A stretch of DNA of 64,000 nt from Ruminococcus flavefaciens (lineage in GTDB: Bacteria > Bacillota > Clostridia > Oscillospirales > Ruminococcaceae): positions 1 through 64,000 of the forward strand of contig NZ_FPIP01000009.1 in assembly GCF_900119075.1 (NCBI RefSeq), given 5' to 3'. A program made the translations under genes and the position numbers. Shown one piece after another: positions 7,363 through 15,802 of this stretch (position 1 is the stretch's first letter; every line of letters begins with the position of its first letter). Below the pieces are notes generated by a model, which made no database searches, was not told where the DNA came from, and saw only the letters and a program-made list of their open reading frames with translations.

Positions 7363-8721
7363 ATGATACTGAAACGTAAAATGTATGACAAGCTGCTGAC
7401 TCTCAAAAACGAGCTGAACGGTAAAAAAGCCTTTCTTATCGAGGGTGCAAGACGTATCGGAAAGTCAACGATATGCGAGGAATTCGGCAAAAAAGAATAT
7501 AAGAGCTATATCCTCATAGACTTTGCCAAGTGTCCCGATGAGGTCAAGGACTACTTCGTGAAGCACATGAACGATCTTGATACGTTCTTCATGCTGTTAT
7601 CCATATATTATGGCGTGAAGTTGTATGAGCGTGAGTCGCTTATCATCTTTGACGAAGTGCAGATGTACCCGAAGGCGAGAGAGTGCATCAAGTACCTTGT
7701 TGCTGACGGCAGATACGACTATATCGAAACAGGCTCGCTCATTTCTATCAAGGAGAATGTCAAGGATATCGTCATTCCCTCGGAGGAGCGTCATCTGAGT
7801 ATGTATCCGCTGGATTTCGAGGAGTTCTGCGATGCTTTGGGTGAGGAGCAGATATGCGGTTATATCCGCAAGTGCTTTGCTGATAGAGTTCCCCTTGAAA
7901 ATGAGCTTCACCACAAAGCGATGCTCCTGTTCAAGCAGTATATGCTTGTAGGCGGTATGCCGCAGAGTGTTATTGCGTTTCTTGAAAGCAGGAAGGATTT
8001 TGACAAGGCTGATATTGAGAAGCGTGACATTCTCTCGCTGTACCGCAGTGAGATCTTGAAAATAAGCCGCAAGTACAGGAGCAAAGTCCTCACCATATTC
8101 GATCAGATACCCGGTCTGCTCTCTCAGCACGAAAAACGTGTCGTTTTCAATGATATTTCAGCAGGGAGCAAGGCAGACCAGTATGAGGAAACGTTCTTCT
8201 GGCTGTCAGATTCGATGATCTCCAACGAATGTTTCCTGTGTAATGACCCGAATGTCGGGCTTTCAATCAACGAGAACAGATCGTATGTAAAGTGCTATCT
8301 TGGCGACACGGGACTGCTCGTCAGTCACGCCTTTGACGAAAACGAACTGCTGGAAGACGAAGTCTACAAGCAAATACTCGGTGACAAGTTGAATATGAAC
8401 GAGGGTATGCTCTATGAGAACGCTATCGCTCAGATGCTGACAGCAAACGGTCACAAGCTGTATTTTTACACGCAGTACAATGCTGAGAAACACCGCAACG
8501 ACATCGAGATCGACTTTCTGATATCAAACAATAGCAAGCTGAAATACAAAATGTTCCCGATCGAAGTCAAGTCGGGGAAGAAGTATTCGATAGAATCGCT
8601 CAAACGTTTCAAGGAGAAGTACAAAGCTCGTATAGGTGAGTGCTATGTGATACATCCACGAAATCTCAGTTTCAAGGAGGATATTGTTTGCATACCGCCT
8701 TATATGACGATTTGCTTATAA
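7363..8721 (+). CDS. AAA-type ATPase with DUF4143 domain
   Basis: A 452-residue protein: Walker A GARRIGKST at residues 28-36, Walker B ESLIIFDEVQ near residue 95, and a C-terminal DUF4143-type region with a PD-(D/E)xK-like signature, EIDFLIS followed by FPIEVKSGK near residues 385-410. This family is abundant in anaerobes and often sits in accessory regions; its biological role is not settled, and some members resemble archaeal ATPases with a nuclease-like tail. It is a single-gene unit with its own promoter, leader repeats and terminator. Confidence 0.88.
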   Translation: MILKRKMYDKLLTLKNELNGKKAFLIEGARRIGKSTICEEFGKKEYKSYILIDFAKCPDEVKDYFVKHMNDLDTFFMLLSIYYGVKLYERESLIIFDEVQMYPKARECIKYLVADGRYDYIETGSLISIKENVKDIVIPSEERHLSMYPLDFEEFCDALGEEQICGYIRKCFADRVPLENELHHKAMLLFKQYMLVGGMPQSVIAFLESRKDFDKADIEKRDILSLYRSEILKISRKYRSKVLTIFDQIPGLLSQHEKRVVFNDISAGSKADQYEETFFWLSDSMISNECFLCNDPNVGLSINENRSYVKCYLGDTGLLVSHAFDENELLEDEVYKQILGDKLNMNEGMLYENAIAQMLTANGHKLYFYTQYNAEKHRNDIEIDFLISNNSKLKYKMFPIEVKSGKKYSIESLKRFKEKYKARIGECYVIHPRNLSFKEDIVCIPPYMTICL

Positions 8722-8729
8722 CAAAAACA

Positions 8730-8759
8730 CCGCCGTTCAGGGGCTGATCTGAACGGCGG
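8730..8759. terminator. Bidirectional terminator between convergent genes
   Basis: CCGCCGTTCAG and CTGAACGGCGG pair perfectly. A T-rich run follows on the plus strand (after the ATPase gene) and TGTTTTTGTT on the minus strand (after the WYL gene). Confidence 0.85.
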
Positions 8760-9857
8760 TTAATTATTTTTTTCATATCCATCTAATATGGTCTGCAAAT
8801 GGCCTTTGAAATCAGAAATAAGTTTAGAAGGAGAAACAATTCGTAAATCATCATATCGGAATTTTGCCAGCCAACCAAAGAAAATATCAGATTTCTGAAT
8901 CGGAACCATAAAACTAAGATGATGTTCATCGTAATCAATGAAATTAACCTGCTTACCGAATTTATCTATCATTGCTCCCTTAAGTTTTTTGGACACTACA
9001 AAGTTGACAGTGGTAAGCTTACCATCTTTAGATCCGAACATTTCAAATATTGATCTTAAATATTTCTCCGCATCCAAAACCTCTTTTTCTGGATCATAAA
9101 AGTCGCTTGACATATCAAGTTTATCATTTTCCTCATCTAAAACAGATAATCCATATATTCTGTCAGCCCTGAAATTGAATATTTTTATATCGTTTGATTC
9201 GTATTTTTTCCCGCAGATCAGATAACACTGCGAATTATCCCATATCAATTTATATGGTGAAACAGTATGTATACCGTCACGTTCACCGGGGTCAAGAGGA
9301 AGCTGTACATTGGTTTCAGGAAAAACTTTTTTATAGTCATCATCTGTTTTTACAGCATACCATAGTTCTCCTGCCTCATCATATTTTGCATAGCTGAATG
9401 TCAGTTTCTTTTTTTCCCTTATTGCTTTATGAATGCATTCTATGTTTTTTATACATTCCTCGTTAATGGTCTTATTGCGCAAGACAACATCTATGTCGTG
9501 AGAAAGGTCATCAAATCCTTTCATATTCGTCATTTGTTTTATGTGTGTGATGAGTTCTTCCGCCTTTTTTGCGCTGAGAAAACTGGAAGAACATATTACG
9601 TCTGCAAGCAGCATGAGTTCTCCGCTGGAAAAACTTTGTGGTTTGTAAATATAGTGACCATTTTTATTATGTTCGATACCTGCCCCGAGTTCTTCCAGCG
9701 CTTTGAGATCATTATATATTATCTGCCTGTTTGATGACAGTTCCTGTAGGTAATCCTGTAAATGAGCTATATCTATTTTTTGTCCGTCTTCACCAAATTC
9801 ACGAAGATACTGCATGATAGCTATTATTCTTTGTCTTGATTTTCTTTTTCCAGCCAA
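8760..9857 (-). CDS. WYL-domain transcriptional regulator
   Basis: Start chosen at the TTG at 9857: a GGAGG lies 8 bases upstream, and the ATG at 9890 would overlap the -10 box of a consensus promoter (9881-9909). The 365-residue protein has an N-terminal winged helix (KRKSRQRIIAIMQYL, NRQIIYNDLKALEELG), a central WYL domain (KKLTFSYAKYD, then VSPYKLIWDNSQCYLICG) and a WCX-like C-terminal part. WYL regulators of this shape (BrxR/CapW type) control many phage-defence operons and bind palindromes as dimers. It is divergent from the helicase operon, with two palindromes between them. Confidence 0.92.
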   Translation of the reverse strand: MAGKRKSRQRIIAIMQYLREFGEDGQKIDIAHLQDYLQELSSNRQIIYNDLKALEELGAGIEHNKNGHYIYKPQSFSSGELMLLADVICSSSFLSAKKAEELITHIKQMTNMKGFDDLSHDIDVVLRNKTINEECIKNIECIHKAIREKKKLTFSYAKYDEAGELWYAVKTDDDYKKVFPETNVQLPLDPGERDGIHTVSPYKLIWDNSQCYLICGKKYESNDIKIFNFRADRIYGLSVLDEENDKLDMSSDFYDPEKEVLDAEKYLRSIFEMFGSKDGKLTTVNFVVSKKLKGAMIDKFGKQVNFIDYDEHHLSFMVPIQKSDIFFGWLAKFRYDDLRIVSPSKLISDFKGHLQTILDGYEKNN

Positions 9858-9880
9858 ATTGCTCCCCTCCTTTTTTATTA

Positions 9881-9909
9881 AGTATACCATAAGAAAAGTT
9901 TGCTGTCAA
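9881..9909 (-). promoter_or_regulatory. Consensus promoter of the WYL regulator
   Basis: Minus strand TTGACA (9909-9904), 17 bases, TATACT (9886-9881). Transcription would start near 9875, leaving a leader of about 17 bases before the TTG start. Confidence 0.8.
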
Positions 9910-9913
9910 TCTA

Positions 9914-9935
9914 AATGTATTAAATTCAATATATT
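9914..9935. promoter_or_regulatory. Operator-like inverted repeat 1
   Basis: AATGTATTAAATTCAATATATT is an imperfect palindrome next to the -35 box of the WYL promoter and shares the ATGTATTAAATT-type core with the second palindrome 39 bases away. Probably bound by the WYL protein (inference). Confidence 0.55.
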
Positions 9936-9950
9936 ATTTGCGTTAGAAGA

Positions 9951-9976
9951 AAGATGTGTTAAATTTAATACATCTT
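9951..9976. promoter_or_regulatory. Operator-like inverted repeat 2
   Basis: A 26-bp palindrome with arms AAGATGT.TTAAA and its complement (one mismatched pair), ending 4 bases before the -35 of the helicase operon. Together with repeat 1 it forms a two-site operator between divergent promoters. Confidence 0.7.
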
Positions 9977-9980
9977 TAGC

Positions 9981-10010
9981 TTGAGATAAATGCTGGGCTT
10001 ATGTTATAAT
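9981..10010 (+). promoter_or_regulatory. Promoter of the helicase-nuclease operon
   Basis: TTGAGA, 18 bases, TATAAT. An ATG at 10021 would leave almost no leader, which supports the start at 10042. Confidence 0.7.
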
Positions 10011-10041
10011 TGAAAAAAATATGATCAAAGGAGAGATAAAG

Positions 10042-13000
10042 ATGAAAAAGTATCTTTCGGATATAATAGACAGGCATGAAAAAGGACTGTATGTATGTAG
10101 ACTTCCAACCGGATATGGAAAAAGCTTTTCTGTTGAAAAAGTTATCAGAGATATACTGGCAGATGCTTCGGATGACAGAAAAATTATTTATCTGACATCA
10201 TTAAAAAAGAATTTGCCAAAATCGTTCGTTGATTCTGATGATGTTCTGATTTTGCGTTCAAATCTTGATCAGGTAATGGATATACTCCCGGAATTAGAAG
10301 TACCGGAAGTCTTTAAGACCCCAGCGTATCACAAAACACTTAGAACAGCCGAAAAGCTCAGCAAACTCAGGAAAAATAATACGTTCGATAAAGAATACAT
10401 AGACTCTGTTGAAAAGGAACTTATAGAAAGCGAATCATTATTCAGGCATGAATTACAAACACATCTTAAGCAGACATTTCATAATAAGACTGCACGGCTT
10501 GATGCTATACGAACACAGAACAGATATCGCTGGATAGGAGAATTATACCCTGCTGTTTTTACAGATATAAAGCAGGTACTTATAATGACGATGAAGAAGT
10601 TTTTGAGTAAGAATTCTGTTATCATCGATCACAGCTATGATTTTATTACTGCCGAATTCATGGAAAACGCTGTTGTATTCATTGATGAGTTTGATGCAAC
10701 CAAAGCCGTTATAACAGATCATCTTATCGAATGTGCATTAAATGTTTCCAATGATTATCTTGACCTGTTCAAGGCAATATTTTATGGTTTCAGGATAGAA
10801 AGCATACCAGCAAATCTGCAAATGGCATTATCTTCTGACGAGCATCTATCGGATGATATAAACACGATCATGGAAACAGGTGAAAAACTAATTCACGAAT
10901 TCCGATTGGATCTTAGTTACAAGATGAATAACGAGAGTATTGACAGACATCAGAATTATCTGTTCAATGATGGCAGTTTCCACACCGTATTTGAAAGAGG
11001 GAAAAAATATATCCGTTCTGCTTATGATGAAAGAAGCAATAATGTACTGATAACTACAGAGAGCAAAGAGGATTATAAAGTAAACAAGACCAATAACGAC
11101 CTGGTCATTTTCAGTTTGCTGAGAAATGTCCGTTCTTTTCTTTCCAGATTTCGTTTACTTGTATTCAAATGGGCGGAATGCTACCGTATGATCGTAAATT
11201 CAGGCCGTTCTGATGAATACGATGAGTTTACCAAAGAAAATGCCATAAGCACCATTCTTTACTCGATAGGACTTAATAAAACTCATCAGGCACTCCTTAT
11301 GAACGAATGCTGTCGGATATCGTCTTTCAGAAGAACTCTTATTCCTGAACGTTCACACTATACAGTCGGATTTGAGATATTTGAATTTAAAGACAGCGAT
11401 GAACACAATGAATCAACTGAGATAAATTATATCAAAGTTTATGATACACCCGAAAAGATTATAAGGTATATAAGTGAAAGAAATACGGTGTTTGCGATAT
11501 CAGCAACGGCTGATATGCCAACAGTATTCGGAAATTACGATCTTACATACCTTAAAGAAACGTTGGGAGAACGTTATCATAAGCAGGACGAAGAACTCAG
11601 CCGTCGTGTGGATGATTCATTAAAGCGTAATTACAAAGCATATACAGATGGCAGGATCACTATACATTCTGAGACATTGAATACATCCTGCAACGGTGAA
11701 ATAAAGGAAAAGTGTGATGAATTTCTTTCATCTGACAATGCTAAGCTTGCGGCAAATATCATTTCAAATATAACTGATGATCATTATGCTCAGATGCGCT
11801 ATTGCAGTATCCTTCGGGTTATGCATGGCTTCTTTGAACATAATGAAATCCGAGCACTGTTGTGCCTTCAGAATGCGCTGCCTTCAGCTGATGCAAAAAT
11901 GAATGAAGATCTGCTGTGCAGCTTATTCGTGCTTGCCGCTTCAGACCTGGGCAAAACTGCAAATGATAATGAGATTTGCATATTGCGCACAGCAAATTTC
12001 GATAATGACAAGGATGCTGTTCTCAGTGCACTTAGCAACGGAGAACGAAGATTTGTTATGTCGTCGTACAGCACCATCGGTGCAGGGCAGAATTTACAAT
12101 ATTCGATAAAGGATAAAAGCGGTTATGTTGAGCTCTGCGAATGTGAAAATGATAATGACAAGAGGCATTTCTCGGCAGATTTTGATGCTCTGTATCTTGG
12201 CAGTATAACTAACCTTACTGTAAATACCTATTCTGAAGGAAACATAACAAAGGAAGAACTTCTGAAGATGCTGTTTCAGACAGAATCCTTGTATTATAAC
12301 GGCGAGTTAAGTTATGATAATACGGACAGAATGGTAAAGCTTGCGTTCAATTCGTTTTCAGGAAATTATGATAATAACTGTAACCTGCTGTATAAGACAG
12401 AGAGTATGAGAAACTATGTTACACTGCTTACAGTGCAGGCAGTCGGAAGAATGTGTAGGACCTATCTGAAACGTCCTGATATTTACCTGTACGCCGATGA
12501 TACTCTGCTGGGAAAGCTTGATGTGTCGCTGCTTGAAAAATATAGTTCTTCACCCGAAATTGCAGCTATTACAAAAGAATGCAGAAAGCTCAGCAAAAAG
12601 TATACAGTATCGGAAGACAGGGTACTCAATACTGCTGAAAGGATATCCACTTATGGAATGAGAACCATAAGGCAGATGCTTTCAAAGAACTGGACACAGG
12701 AAAGCATGGAACTCTGGGCGGCTATCAGAGAAACCGTACTCAGATATCCGACAGCATATAAAGAACTCGCCGTACGAAATGAAATTATCAGGAAGTTATA
12801 TATCACATCGGGAGAAGCGATAAACAGATACATCTATTCTCAGTATTCGGATTTCAATAATGTAGTAATTGATTTCACCTGCAATGTTGTCGGATTTAAG
12901 AATAGTGAAAGAGCTAAGATCATGGGAGAAGGAAAAGAACGTGTTACACTGACAATGTCTGAAGAGGATTCGGGACTTACTTCGCTCATGAAATACGCTC

Positions 13001-13458
13001 CACTGAAAAAATTCTTTATTGATTCTGGATATGCGGTAAAGTTTGAGAAGAACCTGTATATTATGAGCCCTGTGTTGTATCACAACATCTATAAAGGCGC
13101 CCTCGGTGAAGCAGCAGGAAAGTTTATACTTAAAAACGAGCGTAGGATCGAGCTTTCTGATATAACTGATCCTGATAAGTTTGAGTTTTTTGATTATCTT
13201 CTTGCACCTGATATATATGTAGACTTCAAAAACTGGAAATACACCTATGTACAGGATAAAGAAAAAACAAGAGCAGAAATACTTGCTAAACTTGATGCCA
13301 TAGGCGGAAAACGAGTATATGTAATCAATATGACCGGCACACATAACAGCAGACCTTGTATAAGTCACGGTGGGAGGATCGTAGAGATCCCGGGTCTTAT
13401 AGATAAAAACGGAAATGTTGACAAAAGAATGCTTGATATGATAAAGGAGGATATGTAA
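10042..13458 (+). CDS. Large SF2-type helicase with a C-terminal nuclease-like domain
   Basis: A 1138-residue protein starting at ATG 10042, 8 bases after AAAGGAG. Helicase motifs: Walker A LPTGYGKS (21-28), Walker B IDEFD (about 214-218), SATAD as motif III (about 487-491) and QAVGRMCR as motif VI (about 799-806). A long insert separates motifs I and II. Near the C-terminus, GEAAG (about 1022), then DIYVDFKNW (1057-1065) and KRVYVINM look like the core of a PD-(D/E)xK nuclease (E...D...xK). It overlaps the next gene by one base. The family was not recognised; the whole looks like a DNA-processing defence enzyme, but this is inferred from domains and the WYL context. The region is visibly richer in A+T than the core genes, as in transferred DNA. 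Confidence 0.85.
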   Translation: MKKYLSDIIDRHEKGLYVCRLPTGYGKSFSVEKVIRDILADASDDRKIIYLTSLKKNLPKSFVDSDDVLILRSNLDQVMDILPELEVPEVFKTPAYHKTLRTAEKLSKLRKNNTFDKEYIDSVEKELIESESLFRHELQTHLKQTFHNKTARLDAIRTQNRYRWIGELYPAVFTDIKQVLIMTMKKFLSKNSVIIDHSYDFITAEFMENAVVFIDEFDATKAVITDHLIECALNVSNDYLDLFKAIFYGFRIESIPANLQMALSSDEHLSDDINTIMETGEKLIHEFRLDLSYKMNNESIDRHQNYLFNDGSFHTVFERGKKYIRSAYDERSNNVLITTESKEDYKVNKTNNDLVIFSLLRNVRSFLSRFRLLVFKWAECYRMIVNSGRSDEYDEFTKENAISTILYSIGLNKTHQALLMNECCRISSFRRTLIPERSHYTVGFEIFEFKDSDEHNESTEINYIKVYDTPEKIIRYISERNTVFAISATADMPTVFGNYDLTYLKETLGERYHKQDEELSRRVDDSLKRNYKAYTDGRITIHSETLNTSCNGEIKEKCDEFLSSDNAKLAANIISNITDDHYAQMRYCSILRVMHGFFEHNEIRALLCLQNALPSADAKMNEDLLCSLFVLAASDLGKTANDNEICILRTANFDNDKDAVLSALSNGERRFVMSSYSTIGAGQNLQYSIKDKSGYVELCECENDNDKRHFSADFDALYLGSITNLTVNTYSEGNITKEELLKMLFQTESLYYNGELSYDNTDRMVKLAFNSFSGNYDNNCNLLYKTESMRNYVTLLTVQAVGRMCRTYLKRPDIYLYADDTLLGKLDVSLLEKYSSSPEIAAITKECRKLSKKYTVSEDRVLNTAERISTYGMRTIRQMLSKNWTQESMELWAAIRETVLRYPTAYKELAVRNEIIRKLYITSGEAINRYIYSQYSDFNNVVIDFTCNVVGFKNSERAKIMGEGKERVTLTMSEEDSGLTSLMKYAPLKKFFIDSGYAVKFEKNLYIMSPVLYHNIYKGALGEAAGKFILKNERRIELSDITDPDKFEFFDYLLAPDIYVDFKNWKYTYVQDKEKTRAEILAKLDAIGGKRVYVINMTGTHNSRPCISHGGRIVEIPGLIDKNGNVDKRMLDMIKEDM

Positions 13459-15518
13459 TGGCTCATGGTATACTTTTGAACAGATATACTGTTGAAACAA
13501 ACAATGGTGCAATAGATAATGATTATGATATATTCAGGATATCTGGCAGTTCCGATGATTATATGAAATCTAACATACTGGATATACCAAATACTGAATT
13601 CAAAGCCTTATCGGTACAGTATACCTTCGGAAAAGTCGCTTTTGTTTTATTTACTAAAGGAAAAGTTGAGGAAACTGCGTTTAGAATTGCTATTCAGGAA
13701 AGGTTTAAAGATAATTGTGTTCAGAAGATAGATATCACCAATGAAGAAGAACGAAAAAATTGTTATCTTTATGATAATGTACTGGTGCAGCTTTTTGCTA
13801 ATGCGATAAGAACACCGAAGAATGAGATATTCTCATACAATAACACTACAGGAAAGCTGTATTATATACCGGCTAAATGGAAAAAGAAGGATAGCTTTTA
13901 TTGTATTGAGATCAAATTTGAAAAAGGCAATATCCTCAAACTGCATGTCCGCTCATTCAGAAAAAAGAGTGAAAAAGATACTACTACCGGGCTCATATTT
14001 GACCCTAAAAGCGGTGAACTGCGAAAGAAACTGTCATCAGATAAAAATGTGACAGAATATATTCAAAAAGGGTTTAAAAACTCAAAAAACACTGTTGACT
14101 TTCTTCGTTTCAATTCCAAGGAGGATTTTTATCATTCAAAGCTGGGGATACTGTATCGTTTCCAAAAAGATATAGAAGATGAATACGGAAAGTATTTCAC
14201 GCTGAAATCTGAAGAGTTGGAAAATACCTATGATCATGAGATAGCACGAACCGAAAAAGGTGAGCAGCTGTACCTGCATTATGGTAGACTGCTGAATAAT
14301 GAAGTTAATATCTCTGATGAAGTAAAGACGATCGAATCTGTAAAAATAGTCGAAAAAATAAGTTATGAACTCAGCAAATTTTACGGGATCAGCACCACTT
14401 TTGGCGAACTATCGACCACAGGGAATAATATCCGTATAATACATGACGCTGACTATTATAAAGACAATAATATCACAGATCCTCACAATGATATCTCTAA
14501 GGATATAGTTGTTCAGCATATGGTAGTAGAAGAAAGCAAACATTCTGAATTATCACAAAAAGGTAATAATCCTTCTGCTGACATAAAGAAGATAATTCAG
14601 GAGCTGATAATCAAACAGGATATAAAAAACAGCAGGATAACCTGCTTTGACTGGAAAAGTCTTGATTTTGAAAGAAGCGTTTCCTTTATTTCCTGTGATG
14701 AGATCAAGCATGATAATAATATCAGATCTAAAAAGCAGGACAAGGAATATGTATACAAGATAATACACATTTCACCCGACGGAGAATTTGATCTCAGAGC
14801 GTTTAACACCAAAGATTTTCTTGACAATAACGATCTGCATATTATAAACGTATATGAGGACTTGAAAAACAGATATGCCAGATATCCGGATTCGATGGAG
14901 GGGATCATGGTGACTGATAATGACAACTATTCAGCAATAGTGAAAACTGCCTGTACAACATTACCGAATATAAATGCAATAGCTGAAAGTCTTGAACAAA
15001 AACCGTTCTCTAAGGAAACTATCGTTGATGCTGTTTCTGCTTTTAAAGAAGAGATGCCTGAGTATAGTGATTATGCTGATTCAATTTTTGAAAAACTTGC
15101 GGCAGAAGATGAAATCAGTTACAGATATGCAAATTCGTGCCTTGATATCAGGAAAAACAAAAAGGCAGGTTCAGCTTTGAACAGGTTTATCTATGCAAAT
15201 TATGGTATAAGGATAAATCCTGAAATAAAAAACAAGGATAATGAAGAGGAATACTATCTGAAAAACATCTGCAATATAAGATACTGTTATGAACAAACAT
15301 GGGATAATAAAAAAGCATTGGTTTACTTTGTGGGTCCCAAAAGAAGCAGTTTACAGCAATCGGTATATAATGGCTGTGTTATACGAAAAGTGTATTCTGA
15401 CAATGAGCTTCCCGACACCAAAAAGTTCTTCCCACTAATGTCTGTTGAGTTTGTCAGAAATGAACAGTATACTGTTATACCGTTCCCGTTCAAGTATTTA
15501 AGGGAATATTCTGAGTAG
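13458..15518 (+). CDS. Unknown protein coupled to the helicase-nuclease
   Basis: A 686-residue soluble, charged protein with no signal peptide, membrane segment or motif that I can assign. The start codon overlaps the helicase stop (TAATG) with AAGGAGG 7 bases upstream, so the two proteins are probably made in a fixed ratio and may form a complex. Segments that may mark folds are IRIIHDADYY (about residue 330), KDIVVQHMVVEESKHS, a helical IKKIIQELIIKQDI stretch followed by FDWKSL, and a C-terminal KRSSLQQSVYNGCVIRKV. A helicase, a nuclease domain and a large partner recall pPIWI-RE-type systems, but I see no RNase H catalytic pattern and do not assign it. Confidence 0.8.
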   Translation: MAHGILLNRYTVETNNGAIDNDYDIFRISGSSDDYMKSNILDIPNTEFKALSVQYTFGKVAFVLFTKGKVEETAFRIAIQERFKDNCVQKIDITNEEERKNCYLYDNVLVQLFANAIRTPKNEIFSYNNTTGKLYYIPAKWKKKDSFYCIEIKFEKGNILKLHVRSFRKKSEKDTTTGLIFDPKSGELRKKLSSDKNVTEYIQKGFKNSKNTVDFLRFNSKEDFYHSKLGILYRFQKDIEDEYGKYFTLKSEELENTYDHEIARTEKGEQLYLHYGRLLNNEVNISDEVKTIESVKIVEKISYELSKFYGISTTFGELSTTGNNIRIIHDADYYKDNNITDPHNDISKDIVVQHMVVEESKHSELSQKGNNPSADIKKIIQELIIKQDIKNSRITCFDWKSLDFERSVSFISCDEIKHDNNIRSKKQDKEYVYKIIHISPDGEFDLRAFNTKDFLDNNDLHIINVYEDLKNRYARYPDSMEGIMVTDNDNYSAIVKTACTTLPNINAIAESLEQKPFSKETIVDAVSAFKEEMPEYSDYADSIFEKLAAEDEISYRYANSCLDIRKNKKAGSALNRFIYANYGIRINPEIKNKDNEEEYYLKNICNIRYCYEQTWDNKKALVYFVGPKRSSLQQSVYNGCVIRKVYSDNELPDTKKFFPLMSVEFVRNEQYTVIPFPFKYLREYSE

Positions 15519-15635
15519 TATACAATTATTCTTATTCTGAATAACAGGTGCTACTTTGTAATAACTTCAGAAATATATAATTCAATTATTGACATCCCAA
15601 AAGAAAGTAGTTAAATTAAATGCAAACTATTAAAC

Positions 15636-15673
15636 AAAACTCCATGCAAAATCTATGCATGGAGTTTTGTTCT
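15636..15673 (+). terminator. Terminator of the helicase-nuclease operon
   Basis: AAAACTCCATGCA and TGCATGGAGTTTT pair around a 7-base loop, followed by GTTCT. The rest of the 284-base gap to the convergent helicase gene shows no gene. Confidence 0.8.
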
Positions 15674-15802
15674 ATAAAAAAGTTTTTAAGAATACCATTC
15701 AATACATTTTTGCCTTGCATAAAAATGATTTTCCTCGATCTGCTTGGATTCAAGTTTTCAAAAAGATGCTTGTCTTGATCTTCTTTTTTGAAACATTCAT
15801 TT

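Noticed and set aside
13458..15518. Assignment as a PIWI/Argonaute-type protein
   Set aside because: The helicase and nuclease context fits, but I see no clear MID or RNase H catalytic motif, so no name is given.
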